Shown here piece by piece: positions 34,231-49,530 of a DNA stretch of 64,000 nucleotides. The notes below the pieces were generated by a model that had not been told where the DNA came from, ran no database searches, and worked only from the letters and a program-made list of their open reading frames with translations. This DNA is from Flaccisagitta enflata. Its lineage: Eukaryota; Chaetognatha; Sagittoidea; Aphragmophora. Both the position numbers and the translations under genes were made by a program. Location of the stretch: assembly GCA_965153355.1 (NCBI GenBank), contig OZ231126.1, positions 71,920,001-71,984,000 of the forward strand, written 5' to 3'. Each line of letters begins with the position of its first letter. The stretch's first letter is position 1.

Positions 34231-37200
34231 AGCGCATAGCTGTGTCAGCCATTCTATTAAATTTATCAGACCATTTGTCATGCCATTACAGAGGCCATGA
34301 CCAAGCATTAGCTGGCCAGGCCAAAGTTACTGATCATTCCCAAAATACCTATTTAATTTATGAAAAATTGAGCATTATTCACATCAGTCCCTAAGGGCTA
34401 AAAGAAGTGAAAACAGTAGGCAGATGCAGTGTGAGATAAGTAATAGTCACAAAAGAAACGATTAGATACAATCTTTCCATTGGGCTTGATGAAGAAAGCA
34501 GATAGATCAAAAAGAAGGAGTCAATGTTTCTATGCTTCGCACATATGAAATTTTCTCATTTTTGAGCAGCGTACAAAAAAAGGGCCGATATCCTGTAGAG
34601 TTGCAGAAGGGCGTACATCATTCGTCGATCGCTCCATCCGCCGCCACCAGGGCCTGATTTTAGCCCTCCTCCTCCTCCTCCACTAAAGCCCAGCCTTGGT
34701 CCAAATTGTCTGGGCAAATTCCTCAGGCCAAGGCTAGGCTGGGACCTACCTAAGCTAGAGTTGAACCTTGAAAGGTGAATTAACACTCAAGCTGGAATGT
34801 TTCCTCCAGGCTAGGGTGAGCAATTCAGCGGTGATTGTTATTGGACAGGCCTCGGGCTGGATGCTGAACCTTGGGCCTCAGGCACAGGCTGAGCGTTAAA
34901 AGGAAGGAATTCCCCATGTCTGTGGTATAGATCATGACCTTAGAACATACAAACAAGAAAGTGAGCAGTGGGCTAAACAAATAAGATACGCTCAAAAAGA
35001 GTCTGATAGATGTCATGTCAGCCTCAAAATTTAGGCATGGGGCCGCCTCTTGAAGAAGCTAAGAAGCATTGTTTGAAGTCTATCAATTTTGGGATTTCAT
35101 AGTGAGATTTCAAATACCCCATTTGTGCTTTAATAATGTTGTACATTTAAATTGAGTATTAATTTGTATTAGATCTGGGCCTATAACGATGCACCATGAC
35201 CAATGTGAGGGCCACTGCTGTGCTGCATATTCGTGTAGTGGCTATGGCATGATAAATTATATTTAAATGTTTGTCATATTCAAGTGAAACAGACCAGATA
35301 CAAACTACTAATTATAGCCACAGGCAGGCAAGCTGGAGAAAAGTCACTAAACATATGGTCTGGAAGTATGTACAAAAGCTCAAACACTCAAAAAATGCTG
35401 TCACGACAAATGTCAGCAGTACCTATGTATTACCATATTTATGATATGAAGAACAGCATTTCAGCAGTGTATTTATATGTAAGACTGAATCTAAACTATG
35501 TGTAATAAATTTAGTGCTAAGGCTGTAAGTAGTCTCAGGCACTGTATTTAGTCAAAGCAGTGAATTAATAAGGCTGATTACCTCAAGGCTGAATTGAGCC
35601 TCGGGCCAGTGGTGGATGGAAAAAGGGGCAGGGCTGGCGTTGAGGCAGAATGTGAGCTCGGGCCAAGGTTGAGCCTTGAGTTGGGCTGAGCCCAGATTTG
35701 GCCTCCCAAGCAGTGAGCATTGAGCTAGGATGGCATTGAACTCAGGTTTGACCTGTGTTTGGGATTGGCCTCATGACAGGATTTGTCACGCTGGATTTGA
35801 ACTGCTGAATGGCAGCCTCAGGCTAGACATGTAGAAAGTGACCTAGAACAGAATTTGAACCTAGGTAATTTGAACCTCAGTTGGATGACCTCAGTCTTTA
35901 GCATGGCAAAGAGAAGTGGTGAAGGAAGAAAAGAAGAAATTTCTTCTGTGAACTCGTCATCAGCAACAGACAAAGAGATTCTGCCCGGTAGTATTTATTA
36001 ACCCGGCTATAACGGAATATGAAATCAGCGTGTGTAGCATTTAAAAAATTGGCAAAGTATTATCTGTGCAATAACTTTCTCTAAGATTGAATCACCGCCT
36101 AGAAAATGATAAGCAACATGATTCTTAAGACACCATTAGTTTTGATGCATCATCATATCTATAAGGAAAGTTTGTCAATCTCTCCAGTTGATCCATCAGT
36201 CGTATGTTAATCGCGCCGCCTAAAAATCGCGTAATGGCGCATCGAAATTGCTGGGATGGCTGTTAATCATTCATGGGTAATGCCTCCTACAAATTCAGTT
36301 CACCAGCAGCCAGCGACCAGCAGCCGGCCAGCAACTGTTGTCAACCGTATCGATGGCAACAGAGGAACAAACTTCAGATGAATGCGCGATATTACTGGGG
36401 CGAACGCGAAGATGTCAACTATTCGTTAATTTAAGAATTTTAATTCGCGTGCATGTTTTACGCTATCGTCGTCGTGGTGATTCGTCTGTACGATCGTACT
36501 AACATATAATCTTAAAAGTAAGTCATTCAAAATCATTTTAAGTATACTAAGTGATACAAGTCATTCTAAGTCATCTGTAAAGAATAAATGCATAACTTAG
36601 GTGTGAAACTTATTATTTAATTTCGGCATGGCTTCATTGAATTGGCCCTTTAAATTCACAATCATCAGCAGATGATAAGTCATCGAATCAGTTATAAACG
36701 AAAGTGCATTCTGACACGTCATGGATTGGCGTACGACAGTGCCATTTAGTCTCTTTCAACAGCCTCGAAACTTTACAGGTAACAACATTTTGATACCATT
36801 TCTCGTAATCTACCTTCAAAATGCTGCAGCAGTCGTCCCAGGTATTTTTGATCAATCGTTAAAGTGCTCAAAAACTGTGCGAAACTATGAAAATGCCTGA
36901 CGGTTTCGATCGAGATGACGCAGGCGTAAGCGAGTAGCGTCATTGTATAACCGGGTGACTCCCCATCAACCAGCGGAACATAGGAAAGTCTGTTAAAACC
37001 ATATCTAAGGCGTGTGGCGCGAGATGACAATAGTTGAAGATGATGACAACAGTTGAAGATGATGACAATGGTGAATATTGACGTGGTGAGATGATGACGG
37101 CAATGAATCTTAGTCGATATTTAAAACCTGAAGAATAGTAATAGTGAGCAAGTAAAAATTTCAATAATCACTCTATAAATGTCTGAGTTCTATAAGTAAC

Positions 37201-39339
37201 ATATCTACATACATAAACATACCTCCTTGCAGACCTCAGTTAATTCAAATTTTGCAGGTGTTCATTTAATGTGCTTATGTATACCGAATCAAAATTCACA
37301 TACAGTTTTACCCAACATCTATATGTAGATTATAAGTCCTGTGTATATTACTACATGAGTAATAATATCATATATAGTTCCTCAGATTAATTAAATTTAC
37401 AAATTATTAGTTAATATATATAGATTAGAAAAAAATTCACATAGTTACAACCTCTCTTATAATATATCACAAGTCCTAGTAACATATTACTAAATAAATA
37501 GATAAGCTAATATCTCTTACACCAGACCTCAGATTTAATTCAAATTGTGCAGGTGCTGTTCAACTAGTACCCTTTACTTGTATACCAAATCAAAAAAATT
37601 CACATAGTTTTACCCTCTGCATGTAAGCTAAGTCCCAGTAAAATGTACTAAAACAACAAATGAAAAACTAATAAAGATTCATGAGCCTAGAAATCATTAC
37701 CTAACTTTCTGCCGTATATAAAAATAATACTCATGAACTGCGAGCCTATTTAAGAATTTCATGAACACACAACAACAGGCAACCAACGCATCACTGCTCT
37801 AAAGTCACGAAGCAAAAGCTGCCCAAAATCGGCGTTCATCTAGCAAAAGTTCGATATTGACCATTATTCCGACAGTAAATAATCGTAACCATGATACTAA
37901 AATCGTCACCAGCACTAGGTGTTTTCTCCCTGCGAGTTTCAGTGTCCGATTTCGCGAAGCGCCGCTCATTGCGCCAGCTGCGTCTGGTGTTGTGCCAATG
38001 CCATCAGCGTACAATATTAAAGCAATGACGATCATGTGGTAATGAATAGAAGATCAGCAGTGAAGTGGCTCGGTGCGTCTGTTATCGGCATTAATTCAGT
38101 ATTTGTCTGTAGAAATTAAGTGAAGAAAATCTGGAGCGGCGCGAAAGAAATATCGTCGCATTTATTGATCAATGAAGCATCGGCAGATAAACGCATGATA
38201 AACGAGTTGAAAGCCAACGCTGGAAGAAGATCGACAGTAAAAGCAAGCGAATGTGTTCATCAACGTAAGGAAATGAACGTGTCGAAAAGAAAGACATACG
38301 ATGGCGTCGTGATGCGAACAGGGCGTTATTCAAGAGTCGTGATGGCAGTAACGCAGGTGAAAAGCAAAGTAGCTGAAAAATGAGCTGCCGAGATTCAACG
38401 AAGTCAACGCTGATGCAGCGCGGCGATGGACGATGGTGCGAAGATGAGCAGGCGTGCGAACTCAGCCTGAACGAAATCATTGCCGGAATTTAAAATAGTC
38501 ATATGATTTCCAACAACGGCAATGGATGAAAGCTGCTAAACAGTTGAAAAGAGGACCCCAATGCTAAAACTGCTAAAAACATTTGCCAACTTTCCCCTGC
38601 ATACCTCAGCCTAGAGGCCCATATCCCCCTCAAATTTGTCCAGTCTTGAGGCCCAAATCTAGAGACTGGAATCTGAGCCCAGGAGTTGGAATTTGGAGCA
38701 GCGAGTTGGGCTAAGACTAGGATTGACCATGACAGAGATGACCTCAGGCTGAGATGGGCCTAGGAGGCTTTGGGGGAGAGTACAAAGAGAGAAGGAAGGA
38801 AAATTCCATGTGGCTGGAGTCATCGACCTTCAGGCCGCTCATCAAGTGTTTTTGCGACTAACAGCATTAGAATTGAAATAGCAGTTTCAACTAATCCTAA
38901 TACCACAAATCGTGGTGCAAAGTATAGATCACCAAACGTCGCCTTGACGAAAAATTTTAAATGTATCTAAAACATTAATAACAACAAATGATGAACCAGT
39001 CAAAGTATTCTCCCAGATATTGTGCTTAACTAACAGAGACTTTCGGCAAATTCAAGTTTTTATATTATAAAATTAAGAAGATGATATAAGTGCTGACTTA
39101 CGCCAGTTGTGGCAGATTTCTTGGCCGAATTCTGGCGGATATGGCAGTTAACTAACTTGGATTCCTAAGCCAGTTTACTTCAGCTAAAATGGCTCTTGTT
39201 TAAGTTAACATTTGTTTACATTCTTCCAGCTCAATCACTAGTTAATACCATGATGAACAGTCTGCCATAAACAAGCCGGAAAAAGTTACGGTAAACTTTA
39301 TATTTATTTTGTCATGATGGCTTAGTAATATATATTAAT

Positions 39340-39772
<433 letters not shown>

Positions 39773-39939
39773 CCACCCCCCTCCCGTCTTTCGGTAGGAC
39801 TAAGTCACGCAAATATGATAACGCTGAAGATTAATTCAGTTCAGTTCAGATTTATTGAGCTCGACCTAACATCGTAAATGTATGAATATCTTTTGCTTCC
39901 ACCTCAGGCACAATTAACTTTTCTGTATGTTTTGCGGGT

Positions 39940-40600
39940 CATTATGCCTAAACCAACGGGTAAGCCTAGGAAACTAATAGTCGCAAAAGCGTTAGATGGT
40001 CAGCGGTACCCGTTGCTGCTATGTGAGCTTAAGTGGGTCTGAGGTGGTTAGAGGAGCAGCGGCCTCGAAGGGGCCGATGACCTATGCTGTTTTTATTTGG
40101 CCCTCAAGGATGGAATTAGGGCCTAGAGGCTGGAATTGGGGCCTTGAGGCTTGGATTAGGGCCTCGAAGCTGGGATTTGAGCTTCAAGGCTGGGATTTGA
40201 GCTTTTAGGCCAAGATTTGAGCTTCAAGGCTGGGATTTGAGCTTCGAAGCTGGAATTTGAGCTTCAGGGTTAGTATTTGAGTTTCAAGACTCGGGTTTTG
40301 TGCCTTGAGACTGGGATTTGAGCCTAAGGGCTGGGATTTGAGCCTTGAGTCTGGGATTTTAGCCTGAAGATTGAGATTTGAGCCTCATGGCTGGGATTTG
40401 AGCTTCGAAGCTGGGATTTGAGCCTGGAAGCTAGGATTTGGGTCTCGAGACTAGGATTTGGGCCTCAAGGGGGGGAGGGGGTCAGAGAAGGAGAAGGAGG
40501 AGGAGGACGAGATGAAGGAGACGAAAGAGAAATTTTCCCTATGTGTGAAAGCATTGGTCATCAGCCCCTTTGGAGCCGCTGCCCAAAAATGAAAGGAGAA
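39940..40600. repeat. Head-minisatellite-inverted head composite (right copy)
   Basis: Mirror of 12,301-12,960: TAGTCGCAAAAGCGTTAGAT at about 39,979, the stem GGCCTCGAAGGGGCC near 40,061-40,075, the minisatellite to 40,470 and an inverted head near 40,560-40,585. Confidence 0.75.
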
Positions 40601-40699
40601 AGTAAAGCAATGAAAACTAGTCATCCAAGGATTGAACATGGTCTGCGTTACCCGATGCCCTGCTGGGAGTGATCCAGTTAAGAGGTGGCGTGAGAGCAC

Positions 40700-41100
40700 T
40701 CAGGGGTGAATTTTGAGACGTCCGTCCTTCCCTCCATCCTGAGGGGGCATATTTCAGGCTCTAGATGGCTGATTTAGGCCACTAAAGGCCCCAGATTTGA
40801 GGTTAAGAGGGCTGATTTTATGCTTGGAGGGCTGATTTAAGGTCTGGAGGGCAGATTCGAGGATAGGAGGGCAGATTTGAGGCGGGGGGGCTGATAATTG
40901 GAGGCTGAGAGGGCTATTTTGAGGCCTGGAGGGCTTAATTGAAATTGGGGAGGGGTAATTTTATACCTTGATGGTCAATGGGGGGGACGTGGGGAAGGAC
41001 GAATGTCTCAAAATTACCCCCGTGTTCTACAGGACATTGGCCCTTCGGGGCCGCTGCCCAAAAAGAAAGAAATGTAAGGGAAGGAAACCGGGAATTGGAA
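40700..41100 (-). repeat. Hairpin head variant with degenerate minisatellite (right copy)
   Basis: Mirror of 11,821-12,180. The stem with CTTCGGGGCCGCTGCCC lies near 41,043-41,060. Confidence 0.6.
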
Positions 41101-41609
41101 AGAAAAAAACAAAAAAGAAAGGAAAAAATCAAGGAAAGAAGGAAAGGAAAAAAAGAACGAAAGAATGATGAAATGAAAGAGGAAAGGCAGACAGAAAGCA
41201 AGACAAAATGAACAGAAATCAAGATGTGAGACAAAAGAGCAATGGTTGGGTGACGCAGTGAGAGAAACGCATCCGCGTTGCCGGGCATATTTACCGGATT
41301 GTTAGTGAGTCTAACGGACCAACGGATATAGGAGTGCATTGGCGCTTAAAACTGTTATAAAGAAGAAGCTTTCTTAGTCGCGTGCTACGCAACTCTACAC
41401 CGCGCTACAGAAGAAAATCTTTCCAACAAACACGCTTCTTACAAAATTCCGCCTCTAACAAATATCTTAGAAAGTCACAATATTCTTTCTTTAGATTCTT
41501 TGTTTTAAAAAATCGCTTTAAACAAACTGTGATTAACAAAAAATCGCCTGTAACAAAGACTTTTTCAGAGAAAATGGTATTTCTGAGTGACATGTAACAT
41601 ATTTTTTCG

Positions 41610-41671
41610 TGGAGAAAAAAAAGAAAGATAAAAAGAAAGAAAAATAGAGGAAGAGGAAGGAATAGAGGAAG

Positions 41672-41726
<55 letters not shown>

Positions 41727-41821
41727 AAAAAGAATGAAAGGAAGGAACAAAGAAAGAAAGAAAAGAAGGAAGTTAGGAAAGAAAAAAAAAGAAAGTCATC
41801 CTAGAGAGAATTTTCAAAAGG

Positions 41822-41877
<56 letters not shown>
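41610..41877. repeat. (GAAA)n tract and (TG)n microsatellite (right copy)
   Basis: Partners of 11,105-11,275 and 11,002-11,057, with minor length differences. Confidence 0.95.
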
Positions 41878-41879
<2 letters not shown>

Positions 41880-43126
41880 ATATGCGATTTTGAACCGCGT
41901 AACTTTTATGTTGTCCTCAATCAACAAAGCAATTCTGATGGTTGTTTAAGCCACAGCGAAAAAATATCAGGTTCCCTTGGGCTTCGTTAGAAAGGTTTTT
42001 AACTGTATGTCCGTCCGTCCGTCGGTCAGTCCCCTTATTCCTTTTTTGGCATTTAAGCATTTTTAGCTCACTGCACCTGCCCAATTACCCCAAAGACTTT
42101 CCACACAAGACCAGAGTAGCCATGTATCCAGCCTTGTATTTTCCCCGATGTGATCACTAGTAAGGTTTAATGCTTTGGCGACTGAAGAATTTTCAGCATT
42201 GGTTTTTCTTGGGCGGAAATTGAAAAAACCCTCTGATGGCCCCAAAGTATTCCCCTACTGACTCTCCATACCAAATTTCATAACTCTACTGTAGGAGGAT
42301 TGGGCTGAAGGGTATGGTGGGTTAGAAAGTGACATATAGCATTTTATATTCCATCCATCCTTTTTGACTTATGCTAACGTACCTACAGACTGACAAACGG
42401 ACAAAACCTTTTAAAAAGTTGCGGGTAAATATTTTTTTCTCAAGAAAAAGAGCTAAAGTGTTTGAGGAGGCTTCTGCTTGCAATTCGGCTGCTATTTGCT
42501 ATTCTTAACGCCTCTTGATTTGCTGGATTAAAAATTCATTGAAAACCTTGAAAAAAGTGGAAAAATCACTTATTATGCTTGATATAGCATAATATTTCAT
42601 TCAAACGAAGCAAACACCAAAAAAATGCTTTATTCTGGTGCTAAAGACACTGAAGCAAGTAACTAAGTCAAAAAAATGAAAAAAATAAAAAAAAACTTTG
42701 ACATTTTTGCCCCCCTGGGGTACCCCAGCCCTGCCCCATAACTCCACTCTGGGGCCACTTATCACTCGATAGCCCCACAATTTGGCACAAGATGAGTGTC
42801 CATGCCAAATTTCAGGTCTCCAAGATGATTTGTTTGGGCTGTAGGGGGGGGGTAAGTTGGAATGTGACATATAGCATTTACAAATCCCTCCAAACCTGTA
42901 ATGTTCTTAAAATGTTACTTAAAGCGAAATTATTTTCTTAAAATTTGAAGCCTTAGTATGTTCTTAATTATGAGGCCATTTGAAGCTAGGTTCTTATCTT
43001 ATAAAAAAAAGTGTACACTCACTGAACTAAGTTTGGTAACCCTCTGTTTCACAGACAACACACAGAATCAACCCAAATGATAGAGCAATGCAAAGTACTG
43101 CAATCAAATAATCAAAATGAGTTCAC

Positions 43127-43395
43127 CTTCGTTGACGAGGCGTTGGACTTGATGGAAACGCCTCTGGAGGCCTTTCTGGGCGGTGGGACAGGATTTGACT
43201 GAAGATCGTTGACAACAATCAAATAGGGCCTCATGAAGGCGGGCGTCGGCGATGCCTTCCATTCCATTTGCTCGTGAGATGGAAGCGGAGCTCTGGAAGT
43301 GGCCGTCGATGATTGACCGGATGAGGGAAACGCGGTTGACGTCATCATCTTTGACCGGGAAATAGGAAACTTTGGAGGCTCCGTTTCCCCGACAA
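43127..43395 (-). CDS. Candidate internal exon, right copy
   Basis: Mirror of 9,480-9,748, near-identical. One substitution changes a Met in the MMM run to Lys in the favoured frame. The same splice-like ends are present. Family unknown. Confidence 0.3.
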
Positions 43396-44241
43396 CTAGT
43401 CAATGACAAGAGTATGAAAATTGCAATTGACACGGTGGAATCTAAATGACGTGCAATTAAGCTGCTAATAAATAGATGAAAGAATTCTACGTATCATGAA
43501 TGAATTCTGAAGACAATGGTAAAAAAAAGCCTCAAAATTACAGTCCCACGGCTTGGGCATTGAGACTGTAATTATTGTTTTTGTTATTATTATGCCAGTA
43601 AGAGTTGAGACTAACAGACACACAGACAGACACAGGCTACATGATCAGGTCTATCTCATAGTCCCACGGATCTGATTGCCGTGGGACAAAAAGCCACTTA
43701 CAGACGGACAAAACATTACAACTACAAGGAGGAAACAACTCAACAACAACCTAATTGACAACAAGATCGTCAACAAGACTTCCTCACCAATAGTATCATA
43801 TAGTTTATAGCATAGTATGAAGTAGTATAAGTACGATTTCAATTTCAGAAAGAACACGTCTGATTTAATTACATGTTATAGTGAGACACGCGACTCTAGA
43901 ACTGTGTCGGTTGGTCAGTTGGTTTCTTACCACGACACGTCATCTTGAACGTTAATTTCCATCGCCGAGGCGGCGCCACCTCGACTCCAAAGACAGAAAT
44001 CAGCGCCCGTAGTCAAAGAAGACGTGGCATCACTGACGTTGTCATTCCATCCTTGCAGCGCCATCGTCGTTGTCGTCTTCTAGGCGCCGTTATTGGTAGA
44101 TGGAAAACCGGTGATATTCGGCGACTGAAACGCGGAAGGAACTTCATCCAACAATTACAAAAATAAAGCATACTGAGATTTGTCAAAATTTAAAAGTTAT
44201 GAATGTATGGTCGTCTAATTTTGCCTTCGTTTGCACTGTGA

Positions 44242-45513
44242 CCTATCCCAACAACTCATTGCCCAACAGCCACTTCCCTGCAACCAGCCCCGCAGCCAGA
44301 CCCCATCCACAATAATCTCCTGGAAAAGATAAACTGGTGGTCTGCCAGGAGCAATTGTGAGGCTTCCCAGGGCACGCTGGCGATACTTCCAATAATAGAC
44401 ATCCTACGCTTACTCCGCTAGTTTAGAAACAGCATTCCCGTGGACTCCCGTGACATGATTCCGCAGCACCGCTCGTGAATAAAAGATTTGGTGGCAAAGG
44501 GTGAATTTGAGCTCTCGTTTGATGTATTTGATGAGTCTGTGATTGCTGAAATGGTCTTTACGCGGAAAAATGCGGCCGCAATCACATAACAGTGGGTTTC
44601 TCTGGATTTTTGTTTAATATTTGGGTGTAATATCATGTAACAGTTAAAAAAAAATCATTTCCCATACACTTTTTTAAAAAGGAAAAAAATTGTAGATTCT
44701 ACTGAGTTGTATTGACTCATTTTTAGTTGCGGATACGCAACTCTATAAGAGGCTGTGTCCATCCGTCCGTCCTTTGGCCCGTCTGTCCTTCCGTAGGTCT
44801 GTCAGCACGAGTCAAAGAATAGGAAAACGCGCATATCCGCCCCTGCCCACCTGTCCGCAACTGGTGGCCGTGTATCCGGCCTTGTTTCAGTTCCATATTG
44901 TTATACTATGCAAAATTTCATTTCATTTGATAGGTCACACCATATAATTTAACAGAGAAATTAGAAAGAAAGTTCTTGTAACGGTGACTTAAAAAATGAA
45001 AATTCTAATTCTTTGCAAAAGTGTAGAGTGCGACCTATCAAATGAAAGGGAATTTTGCGTAGATTACAATATATAATCAAAAATTGAGTCAACACACATC
45101 AGTAGAATCTGCATCAAAAATAGGTTCAATTTTTTTTCTGTTTTGAAGAAGCGCTTGGGAAATGATTTTATTATAGCTAATCATATATCATTACTCCCCA
45201 GTACTACACAAAATTGCAGTAAAACCTACTGTTATGTGATTTTCCACTCGGATTTGTTTTAAAAGCAGTGACAGTAAAAGTGCTGATTGAGTTTTTGGTT
45301 CCACTCTTTGTTAGATTTTAAATTGGGAATTTGTCAACAACTCTGAAAACATACCTGCTCATAACGGTTCAAAGTAAACATTTGACTGGAAAGGGGCATA
45401 GTCTTAAACTTGATCAACATAATACACAGTTGCGGGGAATGCAGGAGCAGATAATGAAATTTTGCGGATTTCCCAACCAATTCACAAAATTAATCACAAT
45501 CATTACCTTGTAA
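44242..45513 (+). pseudogene. Unidentified gene remnant (right copy) split by fold-back element
   Basis: Part one (44,242-44,589) is one frame with TAG at 44,419-44,421 and TGA at 44,476-44,478. Before the first stop it has a Cys and an adjacent WW (INWWSARSNCEASQ). Between and after the stops it is acidic and hydrophobic (FELSFDVFDESVIAEM). Part two (about 45,238-45,513) has one stop near 45,313. The fold-back element occupies 44,580-45,242. No frame difference from the left copy was noticed. Confidence 0.4.
44580..45242. mobile_element. Fold-back element (right copy)
   Basis: Mirror of 7,634-8,295 with the same AATCACATAACAGT ends, including the nested short hairpin-tailed element (44,723-44,885). 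Confidence 0.6.
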
Positions 45514-45539
45514 CATAGAATCAACATATCATGATGTAA

Positions 45540-47930
45540 ATAAGAAAAAAGCTTCCTCATTGCGTAAACGCAACTTGATGAGATACACGACAAAACAGCA
45601 ATTTCAAGAAAAAAAGAAAAAAAATATTCACTATTGTTTTAATGATGACAAAACTTGATAATGATAACAATAGTGGATGATGATGATACAACAATGAATG
45701 ATAATGACGACAAAAATCTAAGAAAAAATAATTCAAATTTTTGTTAAAAAAACTTTCCAAAAAGAAAAAATTTCAAAAAAAATTTTCAAAGAATTTTCAA
45801 AAAATTTTCAAAAAATTTTCAAAAAAAAATTTCAAAAAAAATTTAAAAAAAATTTTTTTTTTCTTTAAATTTTCAAAAAAAATTTTCAAAAAAATTTAGT
45901 AGTCGAAGATGATGACAGTAGTTAGGCAAAGAAGTGCGCCCAACTTTATGACAGTTCACAATCGAGATTTTTAGCTTGTACGTCAAGAAGCATAACGTCA
46001 GCTAGTATTTCAAATTTCAGGACAATCGCATCAATAGTTTAGAAGTTACGGCCTTTTTCATACTTAAAAAGTAAAAGAGAAAACCGACGTTCTTTTTTCC
46101 TGTTTTTTCTTTGAACTCGCCCCCAATCAAATTTTTGAATTTTTTGAAAAAAAAAATTTACAGGTTTTGTATGTAGGTGAATAAAGCAATTTCCTATCAA
46201 TTGCTACCCACTTTTGAAAACCATTTTTCAAAAAAATATTTTGTGATTTTTTTTTCACAGTCCCTGACGCGCGATACAAAAAAAATTCAAAGTTTAAAAA
46301 GAAAAATGAAAATTCAAGATTTTGGATTTAGGCAAATCAAACAATTTCCTATTGATAGCACCCCACTTTCGAAAACCATTTTTCAAAAAAATATTTTGTG
46401 ATTTTTTTTTAAGTCCCTTACGCGCGACATAAGAATTACTCCAAATCAAACAATTTCTATTAATTGCACCCCTTTTTTTTCCAAAAAAATCTCAATGAGG
46501 CTTTTTGGGAGCCCTTGCAGAACCCCTAAGAAGAAAATAATAATGTTTGATTAAGCCCGATGGCGAGAAATCATGCAGTGAGACCAGAACGCCTAGATCG
46601 GTGCGTATAGAGCCTGTAACAACAGTCAACACTTCAGGGGGCGAGTTTTTTTCAAAGCGAGATCTGCTTTCAGCCTTAGAAATTCCAAGTTGTAGATCAA
46701 GGCCTACAGTAGTCGAGGATTATGACAGTAGATGATGATGATGACAGTAGTTGAAGATGATGACAGTGATGAAGATGACAGTAGTTGAAAATGATGACAG
46801 TAGTAAGATAGTGACAGTAGTTGAGAAGATGATGACAGTAGTTGAAGATGATGACAGTAGTTGAGATGATGCTTTTAGTTGAAGATGATGACAGTAGTTA
46901 AAGATGATGACAGTATTTAAAGATGATGACAGTAGTTGAAGATGAATCTTGAAATCCATGATGGCAAACCTAAAGAAAATTTTCAAAAAAGAAAATTTAG
47001 TAGTTGGAGATGATGACAGTAATCGATGATCATAACAGTAGTTGAGGATGATGACAGTAGATGAAGATGATGACAGTAGATGAAGATGATGACAGTAGAT
47101 GAAGATGATGACAGTAGTTGAAGATGATGACAGTAGTTGAAGATGATGACAGTAGTTGAAGATGATGACAGTAGTTGAAGATGATGACAGTAGTTGAAGA
47201 TGATGACAGCAGTTGAAGATGATGAAAGTAGTTAAAGATGATGACAGTAGTTGAAGATGAATCTTGTAATCCATGATGGCAAACCTAAAGAAAAATCAGA
47301 ATGAAATAAATGAGCAAGTAAAAGAATTCATCAACTCCAATCCTCTATATAAATCGCCTAAGTCCTAGTGACATATTACTACATTAATCAGCTAATATAT
47401 TATTAACCCGACTTCAGATTAAATTCAAACTTTGCAGGGGCTGTTCAATTAATATCCTTTACTTGTATAGCAAATTAAAAAAGAATTCACATAACTTTGC
47501 TACCCTTTGCCTATGTAAACTGCCTAAGTCATAGTAACATATTACTACATAAATAAGCTAATATCTCATAAACCAGACTTCAGATTTAATTTGAATTTTG
47601 CAGGGGTTGTTTATTTAGTACCCTTTACTTAAAAAAAATTTCACATAGGTTTACTACCCTCTTCCTATGTAAATTGCCTAAGTCCAGTAAAATATTACTA
47701 CAAAAATAATAGGCAAAGGGTAGTAAAAGTTAATGAATTTTTCTGAAAATTGGTAAACAAGCTCCCATTGACATAAAAATAACACTGGTAAAGTTTCATG
47801 AAATTCTGAAGTCTGGTTCAAAAGATATGAGAAGGTTTTAAACGACAACAACAAACAACAGACTACACGATCAGGTCCACCTCATAGTCACCGACGAAAA
47901 CTTTTTGTCGGGGACAAAAAATCTGAACAG
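45540..47930 (-). mobile_element. Satellite-carrying hairpin-ended composite repeat (right copy)
   Basis: Mirror of 4,940-7,335. The 19-bp array lies at 46,715-47,265 with a few extra or altered units. The segment 46,430-46,720 differs from the left at many scattered positions, unlike its surroundings. Confidence 0.55.
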
Positions 47931-48549
47931 TATCTGGGTCCGCGACGGAGGAGGGGGTTAAAGATCACCAATTCCATAAGATCGCTATGACCAAAAGATC
48001 GCTAACCATGTAAGTTCACTAAAACTCTAAGTCTTTACATTTAGAGCTACCATAGAAAGTTTTATGCAAATCCGTTGATAAATGGCAAAGTTATGCATGT
48101 TTTTCTATTTTAGGCTAGTAGGGTGGTTGGTTGGTAAACTGGTTTGGATAAATAGTGTGCATATGTTGATTCTTACATTTTAGAGACTCCATACCGAGTT
48201 TCAACCAAATTGGTTGAAAAATGTCCAAAATATGCATGTTTTTTCCTTTTAGGCTCGTAGGCTGGTTGGGCTGGTTGGGTTGGTCGGATCACAAAAATTG
48301 GATAGGATGTAAAGCGCCCTACCCTAGTAAAACCTCCCACCAAATATCAAACAAATCGGTCAAAGCATGAAAAAGTTATCCTTTTTTTAAAATCCGTAAC
48401 GACAACAACGACAACAACAACAACTACACCCACCCGCCTTGAAATATAGTCCGTCGCGGACAAAAATTGCTAATATACTCAATAGTTTATTTTCACCACC
48501 AAGTGTTGTCCCAATGTACCGTATCTTCACCGGCTTAACTTTCCTCACT

Positions 48550-48711
48550 TAATTTTGGCAAAGGATCGCATCAATTTCAACATATTCCTTTTCACCGCCT
48601 ATTGGCATGCTCCAGTCACTGATGTATCTTTTGCAGATATCACAAAAGTCTTTGTTCCTCTCTACAAAGTTTCTGGGCTCCACGTCAGTTCTCTACTCAC
48701 GGTAGAGAGAG
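48550..48711 (-). pseudogene. Possible short cysteine-containing exon (right copy)
   Basis: Mirror of 4,150-4,311; no difference that affects the frame was noticed. Confidence 0.2.
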
Positions 48712-49530
48712 ATGTCCCCATAGCCCAAAGGTGGAAAAGTTGGATAATTTTCCACAAGACACAGTGTACGGGAAGAAGAAATTTCATGCGTCATTACAAT
48801 TTTTTAAATAGTTTTTAAATTATTTTCTTATAATTTTTTTTTAATAAAAAAACATTTTTCAAGTGTTGGATAACAAATTTTTGCATAGATAACCTCTGAC
48901 ATACAGATTTTATATACATGATCCATTAAAAAAAGGTAAAAAAATAATTTTTTGTAAAAAATTTTACTTTGTCATCTTACTTCTGTTAGGTGAAATTATA
49001 TCATTGCATAGAAAAAAAGAAATTTGCATTTACAAAAATATGGCCTTTTGATAAAAACATATGAGAAAAAGGCCATGTTCTTAAAAATACAAAATTTTCT
49101 TTACTGAGGCTGTGATATAATTTCACTCATCAATGTTTTAAAATTTTGTTCACTATTTTTCTAAGGAATTCAAACATTTAATTTTCATTGCTGATTGCTA
49201 TAAAACCATAGTCAGCATTCTGGGTTTAAAAACATTGTTAAAACATCTAATACATTGCACTAAAAATACATGACTAAAATCAAAATAATATTTTCATTAT
49301 ACATCTATATTACATGCAAAAAGTAAAATGAAACTAAAATTTCCTGTTCCTGTACACAATGACATAAAGGAATATTGGCGTTAGAGAAGAAAGATCCGTT
49401 TTTGATCGAAGTAGTTGTATGACAAGCGATATTGGGGCAGAACCATCTAAATCCATCAAGGCACTTCCGTCTCCAAAATTCCATCGACACGCCGTATCCG
49501 TTGCAGTCAGTGGAATTGGCAATGAGTCGG

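Noticed and set aside
39978-40014. tRNA-derived promoter in the TAGTCGCAAAAGC module
   Set aside because: The spacing and sequence do not give convincing A and B boxes by eye; left as a SINE-like suggestion only.
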